Part shown: piece after piece, positions 35,885 to 43,921 of the stretch | How the letters are laid out: the number at the start of each line of letters is the position of its first letter | How positions within the stretch are numbered: the stretch's first letter is position 1 | Source: Porphyromonas endodontalis ATCC 35406 | Lineage (GTDB): Bacteria > Bacteroidota > Bacteroidia > Bacteroidales > Porphyromonadaceae | Reading direction: 5' to 3' | Assembly: GCF_000174815.1 (NCBI RefSeq) | Contig: NZ_ACNN01000035.1 | Location: 39,393-103,392 of the forward strand | DNA length: 64,000 nt | The notes under the pieces: model-generated | What the model was told of the DNA's origin: nothing | Database searches by the model: none | What the model saw: only the letters and a program-made list of their open reading frames with translations | Translations under genes and position numbers: made by a program

Positions 35885-37174
35885 ATGCCTATGAGTTCAC
35901 GCCCCTTGCAAGTTGTTCATCTCTGTACCAGCGATAGTGCGGGGGGAGCGGCTATTGCAGCACATCGTCTCATGATGGCGCAGCGTGAGGCAGGTTTGAA
36001 TGCTTCTATGCTCGTACTCCATGCTTCTCATCGGGGATCCGGTATTCACGCTTTACGGAGGGATAGTGCTTGGTCTCGAGGGGTTGCACAATGGAAAAAA
36101 TCGCTCGAAGTAGGAGCTGCATGGGTGTCTCAAGGTTTTCGTTTGGCTCATGTTTTTGATGTCTCATTGCCGATAGCAGGTTTTTCTCTCAAGCACCATC
36201 CTCTTATCCTTGGGGCTGATGTTATCCATATTCATTGGATCAACCAGGGATTTCTTGGTCTCTCCTCTCTTCGTCCTTTGGTACAACTAAAGAAAAAGGT
36301 GATCTTCACCCTTCACGACGAGTGGGCTTTTACTTCTGTTTGTCATCACGCTCGCGACTGCCGGCGTTTTACCGAAACTCCAGGGTGTCATGACTGCCCT
36401 CAGTTGCAACCCGGGATCCCTTTTTTCGATCCGGCACGGAGTTTTTTCCGTGCTAAACAGGCTCTCTACAAAGAGTTATCCCCCTCTTTTGTGGGGTGTA
36501 GCGAGTGGATTGCAGCCGAAGCTCGGCAGTCGTTGTTGACACAAGGGTGCCGCGTGGAGGCTATACCCAACGTCTTCGATTCCAAGACTTTCACCCCTAT
36601 CCCCCGAGAGCAAGCTCGCATAAAACTTGGCTTGCCAGCCGATAGACCTATACTCCTTTTTGGAGCAGCTCGTACTGACGACCCTCGCAAGGGTTTTGCC
36701 GAGATGCTCAAGGCTCTTCAAATTTTCTACGCAACTCCCTATGCTCAGGAGCAGAAGCCTCTCGCTCTTCTCTTTGGAAAAATATCCCATCCTGAGTTAC
36801 TTTCGTCGCTCGCTCCTATCGAATTTAAGTGTGTGGGGTACCTATCCCCACAGGAAATGGCTCTTCATTATGCCGCCGCCAACCTGTATGTAACGCCCTC
36901 TCTCGAGGAAAACCTCCCCAATACCATTATAGAGGCGGCTGCCATGGAGTGCCCTACGGTCGCTTTTGAGGTCGGGGGGATACCCGAGATTATTACTCAT
37001 GGAGTCACGGGCTATTTGGCTCGCTATCGAGATGTGCCCGACTTGGCTAGGGGGATAGAAGAGGTGCTCCGTGCCACCGAAAAAGGCCCAATAGCACAGT
37101 GTCGTACCGATGTGCTCCATCGCTATGATACCACGAATATCGTACAACGATACCTCAATGTATACACCTCATAA
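35885..37174 (+). CDS. glycosyltransferase family 4-like protein
   Basis: A 429-residue cytoplasmic or membrane-associated glycosyltransferase with a GT-B fold. The N-terminal part LCTSDSAGGAAIAAHRL begins a Rossmann-like acceptor domain; the C-terminal donor domain carries GAARTDDPRKGFAEML and the EX7E-type motif SLEENLPNTIIEAAAMECP. The middle holds a cysteine-rich patch (HHARDCRRF, GCHDCPQL) that is common in this subgroup. Substrate unknown; it may act in LPS or surface glycan synthesis. Start at the ATG 35885 is preferred to a GTG four codons before. The gene is 30 bp after holB. Confidence 0.88.
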   Translation: MPMSSRPLQVVHLCTSDSAGGAAIAAHRLMMAQREAGLNASMLVLHASHRGSGIHALRRDSAWSRGVAQWKKSLEVGAAWVSQGFRLAHVFDVSLPIAGFSLKHHPLILGADVIHIHWINQGFLGLSSLRPLVQLKKKVIFTLHDEWAFTSVCHHARDCRRFTETPGCHDCPQLQPGIPFFDPARSFFRAKQALYKELSPSFVGCSEWIAAEARQSLLTQGCRVEAIPNVFDSKTFTPIPREQARIKLGLPADRPILLFGAARTDDPRKGFAEMLKALQIFYATPYAQEQKPLALLFGKISHPELLSSLAPIEFKCVGYLSPQEMALHYAAANLYVTPSLEENLPNTIIEAAAMECPTVAFEVGGIPEIITHGVTGYLARYRDVPDLARGIEEVLRATEKGPIAQCRTDVLHRYDTTNIVQRYLNVYTS

Positions 37175-37186
37175 TACTAGAGTCCT

Positions 37187-37804
37187 ATGTATAAGTCTTT
37201 TGTAATAACCCCACAAATAAGGCAATGGAGACGCAAATGCACCCTATTCCTCCTTTTGGGGATGCTTTTCTCTTTTGCCAATCTCCATGCCCGAGAAAAT
37301 AAGAAGGTGTTAGTCGCCTACTTCTCGCTTCGTGGAGGCGTAACCAAACAGGTCGCTGAAGAAATTCATCGTAAGGTAGGAGGAGACCTTTTCCGTATCG
37401 AGCCTGAGGTGCCCTATCCCAGCGAATACAATGATGTAGTGGCTCGTGCCAAGGAGGAGCGTAACAATGATGTGTATCCCAAAATCAAGGGAAAACTGCC
37501 CCGATTTGCTGCTTACGATACGATTTACTTAGGTACTCCTATTTGGTTTGGGCAGTTGCCCGGGGTGGTGAAAACCTTCATTGCGCAGCATGATTTTCGA
37601 GGGAAAGTAGTTGTGCCCTTTGCAACGAGTGGAAAGAGCAGTATCACTAAGATAATGCCCCACTTGATGCAGATGCTCCCCAAGTCTAGCCTGATGGAAG
37701 GGCTTTTGATACACAAAGACGAGGTTAATACCGCTGCTCCTCGGATCGATCAATGGCTTCGTACTTTACAGCCCTATAAAGAATCTCCTGAAAAAGACAG
37801 CTGA
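37187..37804 (+). CDS. exported flavodoxin-like protein
   Basis: A 205-residue protein with a flavodoxin fold: VLVAYFSLRGGVTKQVAEEIH near residue 42 forms the FMN phosphate-binding loop, and YLGTPIWFGQLPGVVKTFI near residue 108 the second FMN loop. It begins with a basic then hydrophobic stretch (RRKCTLFLLLGMLFSFANLHA, about residues 16-36) that looks like a signal peptide, so the flavoprotein may act in the periplasm. Exported flavodoxins occur in Bacteroidetes but partners are not known. It follows the glycosyltransferase by 12 bp. Confidence 0.88.
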   Translation: MYKSFVITPQIRQWRRKCTLFLLLGMLFSFANLHARENKKVLVAYFSLRGGVTKQVAEEIHRKVGGDLFRIEPEVPYPSEYNDVVARAKEERNNDVYPKIKGKLPRFAAYDTIYLGTPIWFGQLPGVVKTFIAQHDFRGKVVVPFATSGKSSITKIMPHLMQMLPKSSLMEGLLIHKDEVNTAAPRIDQWLRTLQPYKESPEKDS

Positions 37805-37814
37805 TTTTCAGAGG

Positions 37815-37904
37815 ATTTTCTGCCCTATTTTGAAAAAAATCTTGCCCAGAATGGAGGAGCATTTCTGCTTGGAAAATAAAAATTTCTAGGGCAGGAAATT
37901 TTTG
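37815..37904 (+). terminator. palindromic terminator-like element after the flavodoxin gene
   Basis: Arms of 12 bp (37815-37826 with 37888-37899, one G-U pair) with a 61-nt loop, followed by a T-run. The loop contains TTGCCCAGAATGGAG (37842-37856), also found at 25492-25506, and the right part shares AAAATTTCTAGGGCA with 9041-9055. The remaining gap to 38231 holds a TAGATTTG box at 38121-38128 and no gene. Confidence 0.6.
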
Positions 37905-38231
37905 CTTTCTAGCGAGGGAGAAAAAGAACAATCCCTATGTCGCTTTTTTAGTCTGGTTAGTTAGGGATGGGGAGGAGCTAAAGAGAGCTGATTACGGCAG
38001 CAAAGTAGGCGTTGTGCAATTGGTGATTTTTATGTTCCAATAGGGCAGTAATCTCGCCCTTTGGAGCTTAGAAGTCGATAATTCTTTGCTAATTGTAGCC
38101 CCTATTTGCAGGGAAAAGATTAGATTTGCGGTTGAAATACGAGTTGGGAAGTGCCCTAATACTCGTGAATTTCGCTCAAGTATCTGATATTCAAAGATAA
38201 AATACAGAGATACTATGGGGTGAAATAGTTA

Positions 38232-38319
38232 GGAGAGATGCTCGAGTGGTTGAAGAGGCACGCCTGGAAAGTGTGTAAACGCCAAAAGTGTTTCATGGGT
38301 TCGAATCCCATTCTCTCCG
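38232..38319 (+). tRNA. tRNA-Ser (GGA)
   Basis: An 88-nt type II tRNA: acceptor GGAGAGA with TCTCTCC, anticodon loop CTGGAAA, long variable arm, T loop TTCGAAT, discriminator G. Confidence 0.95.
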
Positions 38320-38442
38320 CAGAACTTTGAGGGGTAGACATGATGTTTAGATAGGTATATTCCTTCACCTTATTGTCACCATCAAAGAAAAAGTATAATA
38401 GAACAAATTAAAAAGATAGAACAATTTAATCTCAACGTCAAG

Positions 38443-39273
38443 ATGAAAAAGTTATTTGCAACTCTTGCCTGCACCGCCTTGTTGTCAGTGAGCATTACCA
38501 CTGCTTCGTGGGCTCAAGACCAACCCGCACAAGCTCCTGAGGCTGCTGCCACTGAAGAGGTAGCTGCTCCTGCTGTAGCGGATCAAGAGGAAACCCAAGA
38601 AGCTGCTGAAGCTCCTGCCGAAGCTCCTGCCGAAGAAGCTAGCTTCCATCAGGCTCTTAAGACGAAATTCATCGAAGGGGGTGCCGACTTTATGGCCATC
38701 ATTGCTCTCGCCCTCATCCTTGGTCTCGCTCTCTGTATGGAGCGTATCATCTACCTCAACCTCTCAGATACCAATGTAGACAAGCTACTTAAGGGTATCG
38801 AAGATGCTCTTGCTCGTGGTGATGTAGAAGGTGCTAAGAAAATTGCTCGTGAGACTCGCGGCCCTGTAGCTTCTATTGCTTACCAAGGTCTTATGCGTAT
38901 GGATCAAGGCATTGACATCGTTGAACGCTCTATCACATCGTATGGTGGGGTACAAGGTGGTCTTCTCGAAAAGAACCTCTCTTGGATTACTCTCTTCATT
39001 GCCATGGCTCCCTCTCTCGGGTTCCTCGGTACTGTAGTCGGTATGGTTATGGCCTTCGACAAGATTGAAAAGGTAGGTGACATCAGCCCTACGGTAGTTG
39101 CCGGCGGTATGAAGGTAGCTCTTATTACGACCATCTTTGGTCTTATTGTAGCTCTTATCCTTCAGCTCTTCTACAACTACATCCTCAGCAAGGTAGAGGC
39201 TATCCTCAATAAGATGGAAGACGCTTCTATCTCTCTTCTCGACTTGGTTATCAAGTACAATATTAAAAAGTAA
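38443..39273 (+). CDS. exbB: MotA/TolQ/ExbB proton channel family protein
   Basis: A 276-residue inner-membrane protein of the ExbB/TolQ type, the channel part of a proton-driven motor. An N-terminal signal (LACTALLSVSITTASWAQ) is followed by a long A/E/P-rich linker (about residues 24-65) and then three membrane helices: FMAIIALALILGLALCME, the central SWITLFIAMAPSLGFLGTVVGMVMAF and ALITTIFGLIVALILQLFYNYIL. Together with the two ExbD proteins downstream it would energise TonB-dependent outer-membrane transport. It is the first gene of a four-gene operon (gaps of 18, 27 and 18 bp). Confidence 0.93.
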   Translation: MKKLFATLACTALLSVSITTASWAQDQPAQAPEAAATEEVAAPAVADQEETQEAAEAPAEAPAEEASFHQALKTKFIEGGADFMAIIALALILGLALCMERIIYLNLSDTNVDKLLKGIEDALARGDVEGAKKIARETRGPVASIAYQGLMRMDQGIDIVERSITSYGGVQGGLLEKNLSWITLFIAMAPSLGFLGTVVGMVMAFDKIEKVGDISPTVVAGGMKVALITTIFGLIVALILQLFYNYILSKVEAILNKMEDASISLLDLVIKYNIKK

Positions 39274-39291
39274 TTACCCCCATTAGTAGTT

Positions 39292-39771
39292 ATGTCTGTA
39301 ACAAAATCTAGAAAGATATCCAGTTGGACGTTCCTCGCTCTCCTGGTTGTCTCGGTTCTTATGTGCCTTTCTCTCTTTATGGGAGGTTCGCACATGGAAG
39401 GGACGAATAAGGCCTACGAGCTTACAGGAGCATTCCTCGGATGGGTATACATACTCACAGGCTTAACCCTAGTGGTTACCTTGTGTTTTGCCCTAATCGG
39501 CTTCTTCAGAAGCTTTAAGCGGGACTCAAAGAAGGCTCTTACAGGTCTTATCGGTTTGGTAGCTCTTGTATTGCTACTCGTTATCACTTACGCTATTGGC
39601 AATGGAGACCCTGCCGCTATGAGTGCTGTAAACGAAGACTCTCAGAAGTATCTCACTGCGGGCTGGCTCAAAACCGCCGATATGGTGCTTTACAGTAGTT
39701 ACGCACTTATTGCAGCAACTATCGTTCTGATCATTTGGGGCGCAATTCGCCGCAGTACACTAAAGAAATAA
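39292..39771 (+). CDS. four-helix membrane protein of the exb operon
   Basis: A 159-residue membrane protein with four hydrophobic helices (FLALLVVSVLMCLSLF, WVYILTGLTLVVTLCFALIGF, LTGLIGLVALVLLLVITYAIG, YALIAATIVLIIWGAI) and a basic C-terminus. I do not recognise a named family. It lies between exbB and the first exbD in a tight operon, as similar proteins do in other Bacteroidales, so it may be an accessory of the ExbBD complex; that is inference from location only. Confidence 0.75.
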   Translation: MSVTKSRKISSWTFLALLVVSVLMCLSLFMGGSHMEGTNKAYELTGAFLGWVYILTGLTLVVTLCFALIGFFRSFKRDSKKALTGLIGLVALVLLLVITYAIGNGDPAAMSAVNEDSQKYLTAGWLKTADMVLYSSYALIAATIVLIIWGAIRRSTLKK

Positions 39772-39798
39772 TTATCAAATTAAATCAGTAATAAGAGC

Positions 39799-40407
39799 AT
39801 GGCTAAGTCTAAAAAGAAAGTACCAGGCATCAATGGTTCGTCTATGGCCGATATCTCTTTTATTCTTCTGATCTTCTTTTTGATAACTACTTCAATGGAT
39901 ACGGATAAGGGTATTAAGCGTCGTCTTCCGCCGCTTGTGCCCAAAGAAGAACAACATGATGATATAGAGATTAACGACCGCAACATTATGCAGTTGCTCG
40001 TTAATCGTAAGGACCAGATTGCCGTACTACGTAAGACGGCAGGTGGCGAGAGTACTCAGCTTATCTCTATCGAAGAGCTCAAGGAGCGTGTAAAAGAATT
40101 TGTGGTGAACCCCAAGAATAGTCCTGAGTTGCCCGAGAAGGAAACTCGCGAGGTACCTGGTCTTGGAGTGGTTGAGACTACAACTCTTAGCTACGCTATC
40201 TCTCTTAAGAATGAGGTAGAAACGAGTTATCAGATGTTCATCAATGTACAAAATGAGATCCTCAAGGCTTACAATGAGATTTGGGATGAGTATGCTCGTA
40301 TGAAGTTCAATACTCCCTACGAAGAGCTCAGCACCGATAAGCAGAAGATGATCCTCGAAGTGTACCCGATGCACCTCTCCGAAATGCCTTTGTCGAATCT
40401 CAAGTAA
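39799..40407 (+). CDS. exbD: ExbD/TolR family protein, copy 1
   Basis: A 202-residue single-pass inner-membrane protein. The N-terminal cytoplasmic part KKKVPGINGSSMADISFILLIFFLITTSMD contains the membrane helix with the key Asp (MADISFILL, residue about 18) that carries protons. A periplasmic domain follows with ITM-like polar and coiled segments. It is longer than common ExbD (about 140 residues), as in other Bacteroidetes. Gap to the second copy is 18 bp. Confidence 0.92.
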   Translation: MAKSKKKVPGINGSSMADISFILLIFFLITTSMDTDKGIKRRLPPLVPKEEQHDDIEINDRNIMQLLVNRKDQIAVLRKTAGGESTQLISIEELKERVKEFVVNPKNSPELPEKETREVPGLGVVETTTLSYAISLKNEVETSYQMFINVQNEILKAYNEIWDEYARMKFNTPYEELSTDKQKMILEVYPMHLSEMPLSNLK

Positions 40408-40425
40408 TTAGTAAGGAAGATAGTA

Positions 40426-40911
40426 ATGGGAAAATTCAGTAAAAATGGCGGACGTGAGATGCCGGAACTCAACACTTCCTCTCTCCCCGACCTTATCTTT
40501 GCATTCCTGTTCTTTATCATGATGGTTACAAGTATCCGCGAAGTAACCGCTAAGGTAGAGTACAGCAATCTTCCTCGCGCTACAGAGCTCACAAAGCTCG
40601 AAGAGAAGTCGCTCGTGTCTTATCTCTACGTAGGTAAGCCCATTGCAGCCTATCGCGCAAAGTTCGGTAATAATTCTTGCATTCAAATCAATGACAAAAT
40701 AATCCAGAATACGGAGCTTGTCTATGACTTTGTAAAGCAAGAAGAGGCTAAGATACAAGATGAGCGTAAGAAGCTTATGACCATCTCTATCAAAGCTGAT
40801 GCCGATACAAAGATGAAGATTATATCGGATATTAAGTATCAACTTCGTCGTGCCGACGCACTCAATATCAGTTACTCGGCGCGTCAGCCGGGAGGTCAGC
40901 AGAGCCGTTAA
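40426..40911 (+). CDS. exbD: ExbD/TolR family protein, copy 2
   Basis: A 161-residue paralogue of the preceding gene: MPELNTSSLPDLIFAFLFFIMMVTSIRE holds the single membrane helix with the conserved Asp (LPDLIF), and the periplasmic part resembles ExbD (MTISIKADADTKMKIISDIKYQLRRA). Two different ExbD proteins beside one ExbB are the standard Bacteroidetes layout and probably form a mixed dimer in the pore. A terminator follows at 40956. Confidence 0.92.
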   Translation: MGKFSKNGGREMPELNTSSLPDLIFAFLFFIMMVTSIREVTAKVEYSNLPRATELTKLEEKSLVSYLYVGKPIAAYRAKFGNNSCIQINDKIIQNTELVYDFVKQEEAKIQDERKKLMTISIKADADTKMKIISDIKYQLRRADALNISYSARQPGGQQSR

Positions 40912-40955
40912 TCGGTCTCTCAACACCTCTTCTATGAGGCTATAGAAATCACCAA

Positions 40956-41001
40956 AAAGAGAGGAGAGGGGGCATTTGTAAGTGCACCCTCTCTTTGTTT
41001 T
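40956..41001 (+). terminator. terminator of the exb operon
   Basis: A 9-bp stem (40956-40964 with 40988-40996) followed by GTTTTTAG. Confidence 0.7.
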
Positions 41002-41051
41002 TAGTTAGGAGCTACTCCTATTAAACCTCAGAAGAAAGGGCTATCTCCTCT

Positions 41052-41082
41052 TTGGGAGATCCCCAACAAATAGCTACTTTTG
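41052..41082 (+). promoter_or_regulatory. promoter of gltX
   Basis: TTG at 41052-41054 and TACTTTTG at 41075-41082 with a 20-bp spacer; 56 bp before the ATG. Confidence 0.65.
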
Positions 41083-41137
41083 TTGCGCTATTAAGCATAG
41101 AAAAGAATAACACAATACACTAGAGAAAGAAGAGAAT

Positions 41138-42658
41138 ATGACTTCAACCTCCCAAAAGCCACGTGTGCGGTTTGCGCCCAGTCCTACGGGGCCACTCCAT
41201 ATCGGAGGGGTGCGTACAGCTTTGTATAATTACCTTTTTGCTCGTCATTTTGGTGGCGATATGCTACTTCGTATTGAGGATACGGATAGCAAGCGTTTTG
41301 TACCAGGTGCCGAGGCCTATATATTGGAAGCACTTAATTGGCTTGGGATAGAGATAGACGAAGGTGTGGGTGTAGGGGGTGAGTGTGGCCCCTATCGCCA
41401 GAGCGAACGCCGAGATATTTATCGCGAGTACGTAGCCCAACTATTGCGAGAGGGGAAGGCTTATAAGGCCTACGATACGGCCGAGGAGCTAGAGGCTGCT
41501 CGTAATGCAATCCCCAACTTTCAGTATGATGCTACTACCCGCAATAGCATGAAAAACGATCTTGTCCTCAGTAAGGAGGAGATCCGAGCTTTGGAAGAGG
41601 CGGGAGTGCCCTACGTGGTACGTATCAAAATCGAGCCCGGAGAAGAAGTCGTGGTAAACGACCTAATCCGAGGAGAGGTGCGCATCAATTCGTCCATTAT
41701 AGACGACAAGGTGCTCTACAAGAGTAGCGATGACCTGCCTACCTACCACCTCGCAAATATTGTAGATGACCATCTAATGGGTATTACCCATGTGATACGA
41801 GGGGAAGAGTGGTTACCTAGTGCCCCCTTGCACAAGCTCCTTTATAGAGCGTTGGGTTGGGAAGATACAATGCCCCAATTTGCTCACCTTGCCCTCTTGC
41901 TCAAGCCCGAAGGGAATGGTAAGCTCAGCAAGCGGGATGGCGATCGATTGGGCTTTCCCGTATTCCCTCTTGAGTGGCACGACCCTGAGAGTCAGACCAT
42001 TTCCATGGGCTATCGTGAGAGTGGCTATCTGCCCGAGGCTGTTGTCAATTTCCTTGCCCTCTTGGGGTGGAACCCCGGGGATAACCGAGAAGTGATGACT
42101 CGGGAGGAGCTGATAGAGGCCTTCTCTCTTGATAAGTGCAGTAAGTCGGGGGCTAAGTTCGATTTTGAGAAGGGCAAGTGGTTCAATCATCGTTACTTGC
42201 AGGAGGCTCCTGTTGAGCGTATTGCCGCTTTATTTACTCCGGTCTTGGAGCAGCATCATGTAGACGTCCCTGCCAATCTCGAGAGCATCCTAAGTGTGGT
42301 ACGAGACCGAGTGCAATTGATCCCTCAGCTTTGGGATGAGACTTATTTCTTCTTTATGGCTCCCGAAGAGTACGATGAAAAAACGGTGAAGAAGCGTTGG
42401 AAGGCAGAGTCTTCGCTCCAAATGCGTGAAATTATCGATCTATTGAATGCCCAACCCGCCTTCGAAAGCGAGGCATTGGAAGAGGCTCTCAATAGTTTCA
42501 TTCAGACCAAAGAGTATAGTATGGGTGGGGTGATGAATGCCCTTCGTTTGGCTCTTGTTGGAGCTCCCAAAGGCCCTCATATCAACGAGATCCTTTACTT
42601 ACTGGGGCGAGAAGAAAGCATCCGACGTATTGAGCGTGCCATTGCGCAGCTCGGTTAA
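41138..42658 (+). CDS. gltX: glutamate--tRNA ligase
   Basis: A 506-residue class I aminoacyl-tRNA synthetase. The HIGH motif reads [11 protein letters not shown] (residues about 14-24) and the KMSKS motif is GKLSKRDGD (about 264). The zinc-region cysteines of the bacterial type are not obvious. The discriminating alpha-helical anticodon-binding domain forms the C-terminal third. There is no other glutamyl- or glutaminyl-synthetase in the window, so whether it is discriminating cannot be told. A single-gene unit flanked by terminators at 40956 and 42681. Confidence 0.96.
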   Translation: MTSTSQKPRVRFAPSPTGPLHIGGVRTALYNYLFARHFGGDMLLRIEDTDSKRFVPGAEAYILEALNWLGIEIDEGVGVGGECGPYRQSERRDIYREYVAQLLREGKAYKAYDTAEELEAARNAIPNFQYDATTRNSMKNDLVLSKEEIRALEEAGVPYVVRIKIEPGEEVVVNDLIRGEVRINSSIIDDKVLYKSSDDLPTYHLANIVDDHLMGITHVIRGEEWLPSAPLHKLLYRALGWEDTMPQFAHLALLLKPEGNGKLSKRDGDRLGFPVFPLEWHDPESQTISMGYRESGYLPEAVVNFLALLGWNPGDNREVMTREELIEAFSLDKCSKSGAKFDFEKGKWFNHRYLQEAPVERIAALFTPVLEQHHVDVPANLESILSVVRDRVQLIPQLWDETYFFFMAPEEYDEKTVKKRWKAESSLQMREIIDLLNAQPAFESEALEEALNSFIQTKEYSMGGVMNALRLALVGAPKGPHINEILYLLGREESIRRIERAIAQLG

Positions 42659-42680
42659 TCAGACCTCCCAATAAAAAAAT

Positions 42681-42726
42681 CTCCTCTCCTTGTGGCATTT
42701 CGCCATAGGGAGAGGAGTTCTTTTTG
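42681..42726 (+). terminator. terminator of gltX
   Basis: A stem of about 9 bp (CTCCTCTCC with GGGAGAGGAG) with an inner TGGC/GCCA pair, followed by TTCTTTTT. Confidence 0.8.
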
Positions 42727-42836
42727 TAGGCCCTATTCAGACAACGACCTCCAAGCCTCTTATCTGCATTCTCATTGTGGACTTTTCACCTGCCTATTCC
42801 ATCTTTTTTGTACCTTTGCCGTAAGAAGACTTAGCA

Positions 42837-43133
42837 ATGACTAGGCAGGAAGCAGAGTATTTGCAGCGGCTGGAGCGTGCTTTTGGAGGTCTCTCGCAGC
42901 TTTTGGAACGCCAACAGGTGTACATTTCGGAGCTACAAGCTCGGATGAAGTACCTTGAAGGGGAGCGTTTGAGACTGGAGGAGAGCTTGACTACAGAGCA
43001 GCAAAAAAATAACGCTTTGCTTACAGCTCGGATGATTATTGCACAAGACAAAGATTGGGCGGATGCCCGTCAGCGTCTTGTAGGGTTGAAAAAAAACATC
43101 CAAGAGGCCTTACGCCTTTTGGAGACAGAATAA
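42837..43133 (+). CDS. small coiled-coil protein upstream of zapA
   Basis: A 98-residue protein that is almost wholly coiled coil (QEAEYLQRLERAFGGLSQLLERQQVYISEL..., heptad pattern through residue 60). A TACCTTTG box at 42811-42818 ends 18 bp before the start, so the transcript may be nearly leaderless. Size, coiled coil and the position just upstream of zapA suggest a ZapB-like division protein that would bridge the Z-ring; this is inference from context and shape. Confidence 0.65.
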   Translation: MTRQEAEYLQRLERAFGGLSQLLERQQVYISELQARMKYLEGERLRLEESLTTEQQKNNALLTARMIIAQDKDWADARQRLVGLKKNIQEALRLLETE

Positions 43134-43261
43134 GAAGCCGGAGAAGAAAGAGCCTCTCCGAGAGTTGAGGGAAGTGTCTCTATGATGGAAGAAGACGGCT
43201 TAAAGGATGTGATACGTAGGGCGAGAATGCATGTGTAGCATACACATAAAAGGGAAAAAGT

Positions 43262-43645
43262 ATGTCTCAAAAACCTATTGTGCAGCGTAAGAGATCGAGT
43301 GCGGCTACAGAGTCTGAACCGATGATGAAGGCGAGGATTATCGTAGATAGTGTAGAGCTTAATCTCAAAAGAATCCCTGTCTCTCAAGATGGTGGATACC
43401 GCAGAGCTGCTGACTTTGCTACGGATCGTATTCTTCATTATCGTCGTCTCTATGGAGGGAGTATGGAGCAGATCACGGAGCAACCGCGTCTTATGGCGTT
43501 GTTGGAGACCGCTTATTTGTTGGATATTACGACCCAACGAGCCGATCACTCTGATACAGAAAAGTCCTTGGCTAGGTTGTGTACTGACGCCGAGACGCTC
43601 TTGGAGCAGTACAAAACCCTCGTAGACGATTTGCCTTCACTCTAG
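43262..43645 (+). CDS. zapA: cell division protein ZapA
   Basis: A 127-residue ZapA-family protein that promotes FtsZ protofilament bundling. The conserved block is KARIIVDSVELNLKRIPVSQDGGYRRAADFATDRI, followed by a coiled-coil region. The first 20 residues are a polar, basic extension (SQKPIVQRKRSSAATE); an internal Met at MMKARI would give a shorter, more typical protein. The 128-bp gap to the upstream coiled-coil gene contains no gene. Confidence 0.85.
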   Translation: MSQKPIVQRKRSSAATESEPMMKARIIVDSVELNLKRIPVSQDGGYRRAADFATDRILHYRRLYGGSMEQITEQPRLMALLETAYLLDITTQRADHSDTEKSLARLCTDAETLLEQYKTLVDDLPSL

Positions 43646-43921
43646 TAGTGCAGAGGGGAGGATCTTGCTAAGGGGATGCGGAGTAAATAGCTCCTAATTG
43701 TGCCTTAGGCGAGTGCTTCTATTCTTTTTATCCCAATATCCGATAGTCTTTGTGTTAAGTTGGAGTGTCCTTCACAGAGGGAGATTTTCTCTGTTGTAGG
43801 GTGAGGAAATCATGCGCCTCTCTTCTTTTGGAGAAGAAAAGTCATGGAGGCAAAGTAAACAAACTGGCTTGCTAAGAGGGAAAGAGTCCCTTTTTCGGGT
43901 TAGGACAAAGAGAGACAGATT
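43646..43921 (+). other. 276-bp zapA-rny gap with hairpins, possible ncRNA
   Basis: No protein gene is supported. It contains a hairpin at 43816-43851 (GCCTC with GAGGC, inner TCTTCT with AGAAGA) and an intrinsic-terminator-like hairpin at 43877-43895 (AGGGA/TCCCT plus T-run) just 27 bp before rny. A transcript ending there would be a separate small RNA. 6S RNA next to zapA is known in other bacteria (E. coli zapA-ssrS) and is the candidate to test; this is inference. Confidence 0.35.

Noticed and set aside
38092..38100. One ATTGTAGCC copy far from the element
   Set aside because: A single 9-mer in 64 kb is close to chance expectation and has no integrase nearby.
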